Shown here: piece after piece, positions 1-12,000 of the stretch
Position numbering within the stretch: the first letter of the stretch is position 1
Layout: every line of letters begins with the position of its first letter
From: Planctomycetota bacterium
GTDB taxonomy: Bacteria; Planctomycetota; Planctomycetia; Pirellulales; PALSA-1355
Direction: 5' to 3'
Assembly (NCBI GenBank): GCA_003389325.1
Contig: QQVE01000008.1
Location: 1-48,164, forward strand
DNA length: 48,164 nt
Notes under the pieces: generated by a model
What the model saw: only the letters and a program-made list of their open reading frames with translations
Told to the model about the DNA's origin: nothing
Databases searched by the model: none
Made by a program: the position numbers and the translations under genes

Positions 1-3000
1 GCGACCACCGAGATCACCACCGGCGGCACCGGCACCGGCATCAAGGTCGAAGGAGCCGACGCCAGCGCCGACATCCTCGACAACGACGCCTCCATCCACG
101 GAAACCTCATCGGCATTGACGTCGACGGAAGCGCAGCCACCATCAGCGGCAACAGCATCTACGACAACGGCACCGGCGTCCTGGTGCAAAACGGTGGCGC
201 CGCCTCGATCCTGGGCAACGACTTTTCGGCCGCGGCCAACGGCGTCGGCGTGGACGTCGACGGCGGCACGGCCCTGATCGAAGACAACGACCTGACCGGC
301 AACGGCGTCGGCATTCGCGTGCAGAACAACGGTCTGGTCGACGCCGGCGACACCGACGGCGCGAACGTCACGGGTCTGGGCACCGGCACGGGCACCGCCG
401 GCTCGAGCGCCGGCAACAACGTGCTGACCGGCTACACCGGCATCGCCGGCAACTTCGCCATCGAGGATTTGAATCTCGATCCCGAGTTCGACGTGCAGGC
501 GCAGAACAACCTGTTCGGCAGCATCGTCGCTAGCGTCATCGAGCAGGTCGTCTACCACACGGTCGACAACGCCGCCAATACGCTGGTCGAGTTCACGCCG
601 GCCCAGGGCACGGCGATTCCGGGCGTGGTCTACGTCAACGACGATTGGGCGGGCACGGCCCTGGCCAGCGATCCCGACGGCGGCTACGCCAACGGCAATT
701 CGTTCGGCACCGACGCCTTCGCCACGATTCAAGACGCGATCAACGCCGTTAGCGCCGGCGCCACGATCTATGTGCTCAACGGCACCTACGACGAAACGAT
801 CGTCATCGACAAGGGACTGACGCTCGAGCATCTCGACACCGTGTCCGAGCCGATCGATCCCAACAGTGCCGTCGATGCAACCATCACCTCCACTTCCGGC
901 ACCAACGACAAGGTGCTCGTCGAGGTCCAGGCCGACGACGTCACCATGATCGACTTCCACCTGATCGTCGATCGCGCTTTCGCCGCGGGCGGCATCGTGG
1001 CCTCGAACTCGGCGATCCCTAGCGTCAACGTGGCCGGCGGCTCGTTCGCCAACCTGACGTTGCTGGACAACATCGTCGAATCGGTCGGCGACAACATCGG
1101 CGCGTTCGTGCTGCCCGGCGGATTGCCCGCCTCGGCGATGGGCATCGTCCTGCACGGGCAGGGCGGCCCGGTGCACAGCGTGCTGCTGCAAGGCAACCAG
1201 GTGCTGGCCACGATCGGCACCGCGCCGATCACCGGCCCCAATCCGCTGGGGATCTCGATCTTCACCCGCGGTCTGTATCTCGGCCAGGTACAGGCCACCG
1301 TCGGCGGAGCGGGAGTGGGCGAAGGCAACACCCTGCAGGGTCTGGCCCAGGATCTGCTCGTGCAGTTCGCCTCGGGCGGAACCACCGACATCATCGGCAA
1401 CACGTTCAATGCCGCCGGCGTCGACGTGAGTGGCTCCAACGCCGCTTCGCCGGTCAATATCGCCGACAACCTGTTCGACATGCAGTCGGAACTGGTGCCG
1501 CAGTCGCTGTTAATCCGCGCCATTAACGACGCCAGCTCGACTGTCACCGTCTCGGGCAACACGTTCACCGGCCACACCACCGGCGTCGTCGTCGATGCCA
1601 GCTCGGCCGTGGTGATCGACGACAACGAGTTCACCGCCTCCAACGCGGCGGTCGACTACGCTCATATCGTGCTCGATACGAACCGCTTCGACTCGACCAG
1701 CGTTGGTCCGCTGCAGCCGGTCGGTGCGACGATCACCAACAACATGTTCCACGGCAGCACGGGCAACGGCACCGCCCTGGTGCTGGCCGACTCGAACACG
1801 GCGCTGGCGTCGGCGTCCCCTGACTTTGCGGGCATCGTGCTGGGCGGCGCGGGCAACGAGAATACGTTCGACCTCGGCGTCACGACGTTCATCAAGCTCG
1901 ATCCGGCCGGTGCCGGCGGGGCTGTGGCCGACGATCTCGACGCGTCGGACAACTTCTTCGAAGTCTCCGGCGGTACCAAGCTGCCGTCGGCAATGACGCT
2001 TTCCGAGCAGTTCGAGCTCGAAGACAAGATCGTCCACGCCATCGACGTGGCCGCCCTCGGTTTCGTGACCGTCGTGGCGGGTCAGGTGTTCGTCACCACC
2101 AATAGCTTCCTCGCTCCGCACACCACCGCCGCCAGTGTGCAGCGCGGTATCGATGCCGCCGCGGCGGGGGATACCGTAAACGTGAACAGTGGCACGTACA
2201 CGGGATTGATTAGTGTTGGCAAGGACGTGGACGTGGTGGGTGTGTTGGGGACGACGACGTTGCAGGCGGGCGTGGCCACGGCGTCGCTGGTGGAGATCAA
2301 CGGCAGCGGTTTCGGTGACGACGAGACGGTGCGTTTCCAAAACATCGACTTCGACGGCCAGGCCGGCCTGGCCGATCGCGGTATCCGCGTGCAGAGCACG
2401 GCCGACTTTGCCAAGCTGGAAGTCTCCGACGGCTCGTTCTCGGGCTTTGACTTCGCCGGCGTGATCGTGTTCGGCAATAGCACCACGGGCCTGTCGGTGC
2501 AGGACGTGGAGCTAACGAACCTGACGTTCGCCGGCAACGGCACGGCCGGCGGCGGCGGCAGCGCCGACGTGCAACTGTTTACGTACAACGGGGACGCCAC
2601 GCTCACCAACCTCGACCTGGTGGGCAGCGGCAGCGGCGGGGCCGGCATCCAATCGGGTATCCAACTGCGCGGCACGGGCGACGCGGTGGGCACGGGCGAC
2701 CAGCCGATCGGCACGGTCGTGCTGAACGATATCGACATCAGCGGGCACTACGTGCGGCAGTTTATCGGCCTGCAGCGGTACTCGGACCTGGCCGGGCTGA
2801 CGATGACCGACGTGAAGCTGGGCGGGGTCGGCTCGGAGATCACCGGCAGCTTCGGCTCGGGCCTGCGGATCGACGCGGTGGGCGACGGCACGACCTCCTC
2901 GCCCAGCACGTTCAACCTGGGCAACACGCACTTCCGCGGCCTGGACGGCACCAGCGCCCAGCGTCACGAGATCGAGTTCGCGCCGGATAACTCCCACACG

Positions 3001-6000
3001 TTCCTGCGGGTGGACGCCACGGGCACGACCTGGAACATCGGCGGGACCGACTTCGCGGCGGGCGCGCTAAGCGTCTCGCAGGGCTTTGACGTCGAAGACC
3101 GGATTCTGCACTACGTCGACAAGCTGCACCCGGCGCACGGGGTGACCTACGGCGGCTACAAGGGCTTTGTGGATGTGCAAGCGCTGCAGGCGTTTGTGAC
3201 CGACGCGCCCGATGCGGGCGTGGTGGGCGAAGGCTCGGTCAACCGCGCCGTCGAGATCGTCGGCTCCGGCGGCACCGTGCACATCGCCAGCGGCACCTAC
3301 GACCAGGAGATCGACACCTCGGGCAACAACGTCACGCTGGCGCCCGGCTCGAGTCCGGGCCAGGTGATCCTGGGCGGCAACCTGACCTTGGATGGCGACG
3401 ACACGCTGGCCATTGAGATCGACGGCACCAATGCGGCCAGCGACTACGACAACTTCGTGGTCACCGGCGCGGTGACCCTGGGCGGAGCCGCGCTATCGGC
3501 CACGCGGGGCTTCGATCCCACGTTCGGCGACACGTTCACGCTGGTCGACAACGACGATACCGACGCGGTCACCGGCACGTTCGCCGGGTACGCCGAAGGC
3601 AGCACGGTCACGATCGACAGCATTCCGTTCACGATCAGCTACGTGGGCGGCACCGGCAACGACGTCACCTTGACGGTGACCAATCCCAGCGAGGTGTGGG
3701 TCAACGACAACTGGGTGATCAGCAACGACATCGGCCCCGGCGGCCTCTCGTACGGCGACACGGTCGAGAACACCGGAGCCGGCGACAACGGCACCGTGAC
3801 CGGCAAGATCTTCGGCTACAACGCGTTCGACGTGATTCAGGACGCGCTGGATGCCCTGACCGCCGCGGGCACGGCCCACGTGCTGGCCGGTCTGTATGCC
3901 GAGGGCCCGCAGATCGTGGTGGACCAGGACGTGACGATCGTCGGCGAAGGCAAGGCGCTGGTCACGATCAATCCCACGGCCGACACCGGCACCAGCGGCG
4001 ATGCCCGCGGCTGGTTCCTGGTCGAGACGGGCATCAATCTCGACCTGAGCGGGGTGACCCTCGACGGCGACGGGTACAAGATCTGGCAGGCGATCCGCCA
4101 CAAGGGCACCGGCACGATCGACGAGGTGGCGTTTAGCGACATCCAGTTCAACGCCAGCGGCCCCCACTACAACGGCGTGGCCATCGCGGCCTTCGGCGGC
4201 GTGGGACCGGTGGACGTGACCAACTCGATGTTCAGCGACATCGGCCGCATCGGCGTGCTGTACTTCGGTCCCGGCACGACGGGCACCTTCGAGGGCAACA
4301 CCTACACCGGCAAGGGCGCCGGCGACTGGCTCGACTACGCGCTGGACGTCAGCAACGGGGCCCAGATCGACATCCTGTCCAACACGATCAGCGGCAACCT
4401 GGGCGTCGCCTCCAGCGACTCGTCCACTTCGGCCGGTATCCTGGTCAGCACGTTCTTCGGACCCGGCACGCAGGCCACGATCTCGAACAACGTGATCACC
4501 GGCAACACCACGGGCGTGGCGGTCGGCTTCGACAGCGCCGATACCAGCGACGCGGTGATCTTCGACAACGACCTGTCGGGCAACACCTTCGGCGTCTCCA
4601 ACAGTAGCGCCACGACCACCGTGGACGCTTCGGGCAACTGGTGGGGTACCAACGCCGCGGCCGGCGTGGCCGGACTGGTGACCGCGGGCGTGGACTACAC
4701 GCCCTGGCTCGACGTGGGCACCGACACTAGCGCCGCACCCGGCTTCCAGGGCGACTTCTCCTACCTGCACGTCGACGACGACAGCCCGCAGTCGGGTTCC
4801 ACGGGCCGCATCCAGGAAGGCATCGACCTGCTGGCCGACGGCCTGCTGACCGGCGCCAGCCGGGTGGTGGACGTGAAGGCCGGCACCTACATCGAGCAGG
4901 TCGAGATCGACAAGGAAGCGATGCTCTTAGGCGCGCAAGTGGGTGTCGATGCCCGCCTGCGTAGCGCCGTGCCCGAGACGATCGTGATGCCCGACGTGTC
5001 GGACCCCGACCCCAACACGGCCCCCAACCCGGTGCTGTTCTACATCACCAGCGACAACGTCACGGTCGACGGCTTCACGTTCGACGGCGACAACCCGGCG
5101 CTCACCAGCGGCGTGATCTTGAACGGCGCCGACCTGGACGCCGAAGAAGCCATCGCCTCGTACGAGGGCGTGGGCGGCCTGACGGTGCAGAACAACATCG
5201 TCCAGAACACCAGCTACTCGGGCTTCGACTTCTACAACTACAACAACAGCGGCGGAGCCACCTCGGACAACGTCATCACCCAGAACTGGATCAAGAACCT
5301 GGGCGCGTTCGGCTGGGGCATCGGCATCCTGGTCTACAACAACTTCTACGCCGAGATCACCGACAACCTGATCGAAGACGTGCGGGTGGGCGTGCAGACC
5401 GGCAACTTCTACCAGGCGAATCCCGGCGCGGCCGCCACGATCTCGAACAACGAGATCAACGCCCGACGGTTGGGCGTGTTCTACAACCTGCACTACAGCA
5501 ACGCCTCGCCGTGGACGCTGGACTCTAACGCCATCAGCGCCGCCGACGACGCCTCGGTGCCGAACTGGTTCGGCATGCTGATCAGCTCGCAGCAGACGGC
5601 CGTGGACGCCACGATCACGAATAACACGATCGACGGCAGCGGCGTCAACGCGGCCACCACCGCCACCGGTTACACGGTGTGGAACACGCCGACCACGGCC
5701 GACCTGACGATCACCGGCGGCACAGTCAGCGGCGTCAACTACGGTGTGTGGGTCAATAACTACGAGGGCTACAACAGCAACGCCAGCGACACGAGCATCA
5801 AGATCGACGGCGTGGACATCACGGCCACCGACATCGGCGTGTACGTCTTGGATAGCCCGAGCAACACCAACGGCTCGAGCGTGTTCGCCACGATCACCGG
5901 CGACACCGAGATCACCACCGGCGGCACCGGCACCGGCATCAAGGTCGAAGGAGCCGACGCCAGCGCCGACATCCTCGACAACGACGCCTCCATCCACGGA

Positions 6001-9000
6001 AACCTCATCGGCATTGACGTCGACACCGGCAGCGCCACCATCAACAACAACCACATCTACGACAACGGCACCGGCGTGCGTTTCATCAACGGCGGCAGTG
6101 GGTCTCTGGCCGACAACAACTTCGTCGGACCGGCCGACAACGACACCGACCTGTTCCTCGACGCCACGGCCGGCACGGTCACGATCGGCGCGAACAACGC
6201 CTTCGCCGGCGACACGTTCTTTATCGACAACCAGAGCACGCAGAGCTACGACCTGTCGGCAAACGGCACGACCTTCGACGAGACGAACGACTTCCGCATC
6301 GAAGACAAGATGCACCACCGCGTCGACACCGATCTGCCGCTCTCCAACGGCCTGATCACCTGGGTGGCCGACACGCTGTTCGTCACCGACGGCGGCACCG
6401 ACCACTCGATTCAGCGGGGCGTCGACGCGGCCAGCGCGGGCAACACGCTGTACGTCGAAGAAGGCACCTACAACTACGCGGCCGGCGTGATGGTCGACAA
6501 GGCCCTGGTCATTCGCGGGGCTCAGTGGGGCGTCGATGCCCGCACGCGTTCGGCAGTGCCCGAAACGATTCTCGAGTACACCGGCCCCGGCCCAGCCGGC
6601 GCGTTCGACATCAAATCGGACAACGTCACGATCGACGGCTTCCTGTTCGACAACGCCTCGTACGCGGTAACCACCACCGGCGGCACGACCGGGCGCAATA
6701 ATATCAAGCTGCTCAACAACCTGGTCGAGGGCGGGGCAGCCAGTGCCTACGGCTTCTTCACCTTGCGGATCGGCAACGGCGCCGGCAACGAGATGGCCTT
6801 CAACTACTTGAAGAACATCAACACCGTGGCCGACAGCAGCGCGATCCACCTGGGGCTGGGCAGCCCGGCCGGCACGCCAATCACGGCCCGAGTGCACATC
6901 CACGACAACAAGATCGAAGACGCGCTGGTCGGCATCAATGCCTGGCTGGAAGACTCGACGATCGAGGACAACGAGATTCTCGGCAACCCGTCGCTGATCG
7001 GCGGCGGCGGCATCACCGGCCAGTTTGCCAATACCACGATCGACAGCAACGCGATCTCCGGCTACGAGGCCGGCGCCGCACTGGCGTTCGTCGCCTATCT
7101 CGACCGGCCGACCTCTTCCGGCTTGACGATCACCAACAACATGCTGCTGGGCAACCTGGCCGGCATGGCCGTGGGGCACAATGGCGCCGGGCTGCTCACC
7201 TTGTTCCAGGACAACACGATCACCAACGTCGCCGGCGGAGCGTCGATCTCGCACAGCGGTCCCGACACGCTCGACCTGACGATCACCACGAATCCGACCT
7301 TCACCGGCAACACGCTCAACGGCGTGAGCCTGCACTCGCCCTCGCTGGCCGATCAATTCGCCATCGAGGACTCGATTCTGCACCTGGTCGACGGCACCAC
7401 GCCCACGCCGCTGGTCATTGGACTGTTCCCCACGGTTGGCCGCGTCCTGGTCGTGCAGGACAACCTGTACGTCACGCCCAATAGCTTCAACCCCACGTTC
7501 CTCGGCACGACCACGCCCAGCATTCAGCGGGCGGTCGATGCGGCCGACGCCGGGTTCACCGTGAACGTGCAAGACGGCACCTACACCGAGTCGAACATCA
7601 CGATCGACAAGGCCCTCACGCTGCTCGGTCAGTCGCAGGCGGCCACGATCGTCCCCGACGGCGTCGACTCCCACGTCGACGACTCGTTCGCCGGCAGCCC
7701 GTTGCAGGCCATCATCGTAATGGCCGACGACGTCACGGTCTCGACGCTCACCATCGACGGCGGCGCGAACAACGACTTCCGCAGCGGCGTGATCACGCCG
7801 AACGACGCCATCGATCGCTCGAACCTGGTGTTCACCGACCTGGCCGTCAAGAACATCTATCGCCGGGCCATTCAGATCACCTGGTCGGGCAGCAACAACG
7901 AGATCAGCAACAACGTCATCACCCAGAACACGGGCCCGCTGTCGAGCGCAGGCGCCGGCATCGCCGTCTTCGGCGGCAACGCCTCCCCGGCGCTGGCCAC
8001 CCGCGTCGAAGACAACACGGTGAACAACACCGCGGCCGAGGGCATCGTCTCGAACTTCGGGGCCCTGCTCACCATCACGGGCAACGACATTTCGAACACC
8101 CCGCTGGGCATGAACCTGGCGGCGCTGGACGCCGGCAGCATCATCGGCGGACCGGCACTGGCGGACCAGAACACCGTCGACCTGACGGGCCTGGGCTCCG
8201 ACGACATCGGCATCCTGGTCACGTTCTCGGGCGACTCGCCTTTCACGCCGGGCACGGTCACCATCCAGGGCAACGAGATCCTGGCGGCCGACGGCGACAG
8301 CGGCATCTGGATCTTCCGCACCGGCGTCGACCCGGTCCTCATTCTCGACAACACGATCACCGGCACCACCAGCAGCAGCTCGGGCGCGGGCTCGGGTGCC
8401 GGCATCTTCATCACCGACGATGACGAACTGCTGGGCGAGTCGAGCACCGACAACGACGCCAATGTCGAGATTCGCGGCAACACGATCGACGGCATGTTCT
8501 ACGGCGTGCACGTCCGCAGCGTCGACGACGAGGGTGCCGCCGAAACGCTCGCCGTGACCATCGGCGGCGCGAGCCTCGGCGACGAGAACGACATCAGCGG
8601 CGCGGCCGCGGTCGGCAGCAAGGGTATCTTCGTCGAGGACGACGCCAACCCGAGCAGCTCGGTCGTCTCGATCCTGAACAATGACAGCTCGATCCACGGT
8701 TTCGCCGTGGGCGTCGACGTCGACGGTGGAACCGCCACGATCAGCGGCAACCACATCTACGACAACACCACCGGCATCCGCGTCTCGAATAGCGGCACCG
8801 CCACGATCACGGGCAACGACTTCGACGGCGCGGCCGATCCGGACAACGCCACCGACGTCGACGTCGACGGCGCGACGGCGATGCTCGAAAGCAACGTGTT
8901 CCACGCGACCACGATCGGCCTGCTGGTGCAGGGCGGCGCGATCGTCGATGCCGGCCAGACGGGCCGTCCGGCGCCGGCCGACTTCACCGGACTGGGCATC

Positions 9001-12000
9001 AGCAGCGGCGGCAACGACTTCACCGATTGGGGCACCACGGCCGCCACGAGTTCCTCGGGCGCCATCGTAAACCTCAACACGAACTCGCCCAACGATCTGG
9101 GCGGTCCGCAGGGCGACCCGAACGACACGACAGCGTTCGGCAACGTGTTCGACGCCTCGCTCACCTCGCCCGGCGCGATTGCCGGCGTCATCTGGGACGA
9201 CGCCGACGACGCCACGGTCGGCTTCGTCGATTTCGCGGCACTGGCCTCGCTGACCATCACCGACTTCAGCGCTACCACGATCGACGAAGGCGACATGGTC
9301 ACCATGATTGGGTCGTTCACCAACGATCCGCAGGACCATACGCTTACCATCGACTGGGGCGACGGCAACATCGAGGTCATCCACCTGCTGCCCGGTACGT
9401 TCAACTTCAGCGTGCCGCACACCTATGCCGACGACGATCCGACGGCCACGCCCAGCGACGTGTACCCGATTTCGGTCACGGTGCAGGAAGGCTTCCCGGC
9501 CGCGGGCGCCTCGCTCAACGACACGACCAGCATCACGGTCGACAACGTGGCGCCCACGATCGCCATCACGGGCGCTCCGGGTTCGAGCCCCGAAGGCACG
9601 CTGATCAACCTCGGCTCGTCGGTCAGCGACCCCGGCACGCTCGACACGTTCACGTACCTGTGGGAAGTGAGCAGCACCAACGGCCAGGTGATTCCCAACG
9701 GCGCCTCGCCGAGCTTCTCGTTCACGCCCGACGACAACGGCACCTACACGGTCACGCTGACCGTGACCGACGACGACGGCGGCGTGGACACCGACACGGC
9801 GATCATCACCGTCACGAACGTCGCGCCTTCGATCGACACGATCTCGATCACCAGCCCGATCAACGAGAACGATGTGGCCACGTTGAGCGGCACCTACAGC
9901 GACGCCGGCTCGGCCGACACGCACACGATCGACATCGACTGGGACGGCGACCTGGTGTACGACGAGTTGGGCGTGGTGGTGACCGGCGGCGTGTTCAGCA
10001 TCAATCACACGTATCTCGACGACGACCCGACGGGGACGATCTCCGACACGTTCAACGTCAACGTCCGGCTCAACGACGACGACTCGGACATCGACACCGA
10101 CAGCGCAAGCATCACCGTCGACAACGTGGCGCCCACGATCGCCATCACCGGCGCTCCGGGCTCGAGCCCCGAAGGCACGCTGATCAATCTGGGTTCGTCG
10201 GTCAGCGACCCCGGCACGCTCGACACGTTCACCTACCTGTGGGAAGTGAGCAGCACCAACGGCCAAGTGATCCCCGACGGTGCTGCCTCGACGTTCTCGT
10301 TCACACCCAACGACAACGGCACCTACACGGTCACGCTCACCGTCACCGACGACGACGGCGGCGTGGACACCGACACGGCGATCATCACGGTGACCAACGT
10401 CGCGCCTTCGATCGACACGATCTCGATCACCAGCCCGATCAACGAGAACGATGTGGCCACCTTGAGCGGCACCTACAGCGACGCCGGCTCGGCCGACACG
10501 CACACGATCGACATCGACTGGGACGGCGACCTGGTGTACGACGAGCTGGGCGTGGTGGTGACCGGCGGCGTGTTCAGCATCAATCACACCTACCTCGACG
10601 ACGACCCGACGGGGACGATCTCCGACACGTTCAACGTCAACGTCCGGCTCAACGACGACGATTCGGACATCGACACGGACAGCGCCAGCATCACGGTCGA
10701 CAACGTCGCCCCCACGGTGGCGATCACCGGCGCTCCGGGCTCGAGCCCCGAAGGCACGCTGATTAATCTCGGCTCGTCGGTCACCGACCCCGGCACACTG
10801 GATACGTTCACTTACCTGTGGGAAGTGAGCAGCACCAACGGCCAGGTAATCCCCAACGGCGCCTCGCCGAGCTTCTCGTTCACGCCCGACGACGAGGGCA
10901 CGTACACCGTCACGCTCACCGTCACCGACGACGACGGCGGCGTGGACACCGACACGGCAATTATCACGGTGACCAACGTATCGCCCACGATCGATCTGTC
11001 GGGCAGCGACACCGTGGTCAACGAGGGTTCGGTCTTTTCGCTGGTGCTCGGTCCGGTCACCGACCCGGGCGACGACACGATCATTCCGGTCAACGGCTAC
11101 ATCGTGTTCTGGGGCGACGGCACGTCCGACACGTACAGCACCAACGGCATCAAGACGCACACCTACGACGACGATGCCCTGGTGGTGAATCCCAACATCA
11201 CGGTAACGCTGGTGGACGAAGACGGCGCTCATCCGTCGGCCGGCGTGTGGGCTCGCACGGTCAACAACGTGGCTCCCACGGCGGTGCCGCTCAACGGCGG
11301 CCCGGTCAACGAAGGCTCGGTCGGCCAGGTGCTGTTCGTCGGGCAGTTCGATCCGTCGAATAACGACACAACCACCGGCTTCACCTACAGCTACGACTTC
11401 AACAACGACGGCGATTTCGGCGACGCCGGCGAGTTGTCGATGACGACGCTCAGCACGGTCAACGTGCCGGCTACGTATCTCGACGACGATCCGGACCAAA
11501 CGATCCGGATGCTGATCCACGACAAGGACGGCGGCTTCACCGAGTACTTCACCACGATCACCGTCAACAACGTGGCTCCGGTGGTCAACGCGGGTCCCGA
11601 CGCTACCGCGTTTGCGGGTGTCCCCTTCACCCGGGGCGTCACCTTCACCGACCCGGGCAACGACGCCATGTGGACCGTCAGCGTCGACTGGGACGGCCTG
11701 CCGGGCTTCGAAGACGTGTTCAACGTTTCGGCCCACAGCTTCAACATCAACCACACCTACGGCGCGATCGACATCGGCAACACCTACACGGTCACGGTGC
11801 AGGTCGACGATCACGACGGCGGTATCCACTCCGACACGTTCGACGTGACGGTGGAAGAAGACACGTTCCGCGTGGTCAATTTCCAGACCAACGCCAGCGG
11901 TTTCGACGTGACGTTCAACCGCGCCCCCGAGCTCGACGACCTGAACCTGTACTCGGGCTTCCCCAGTGGCCCGATCGCCGCCGACGTGTCGCTGATGGGC

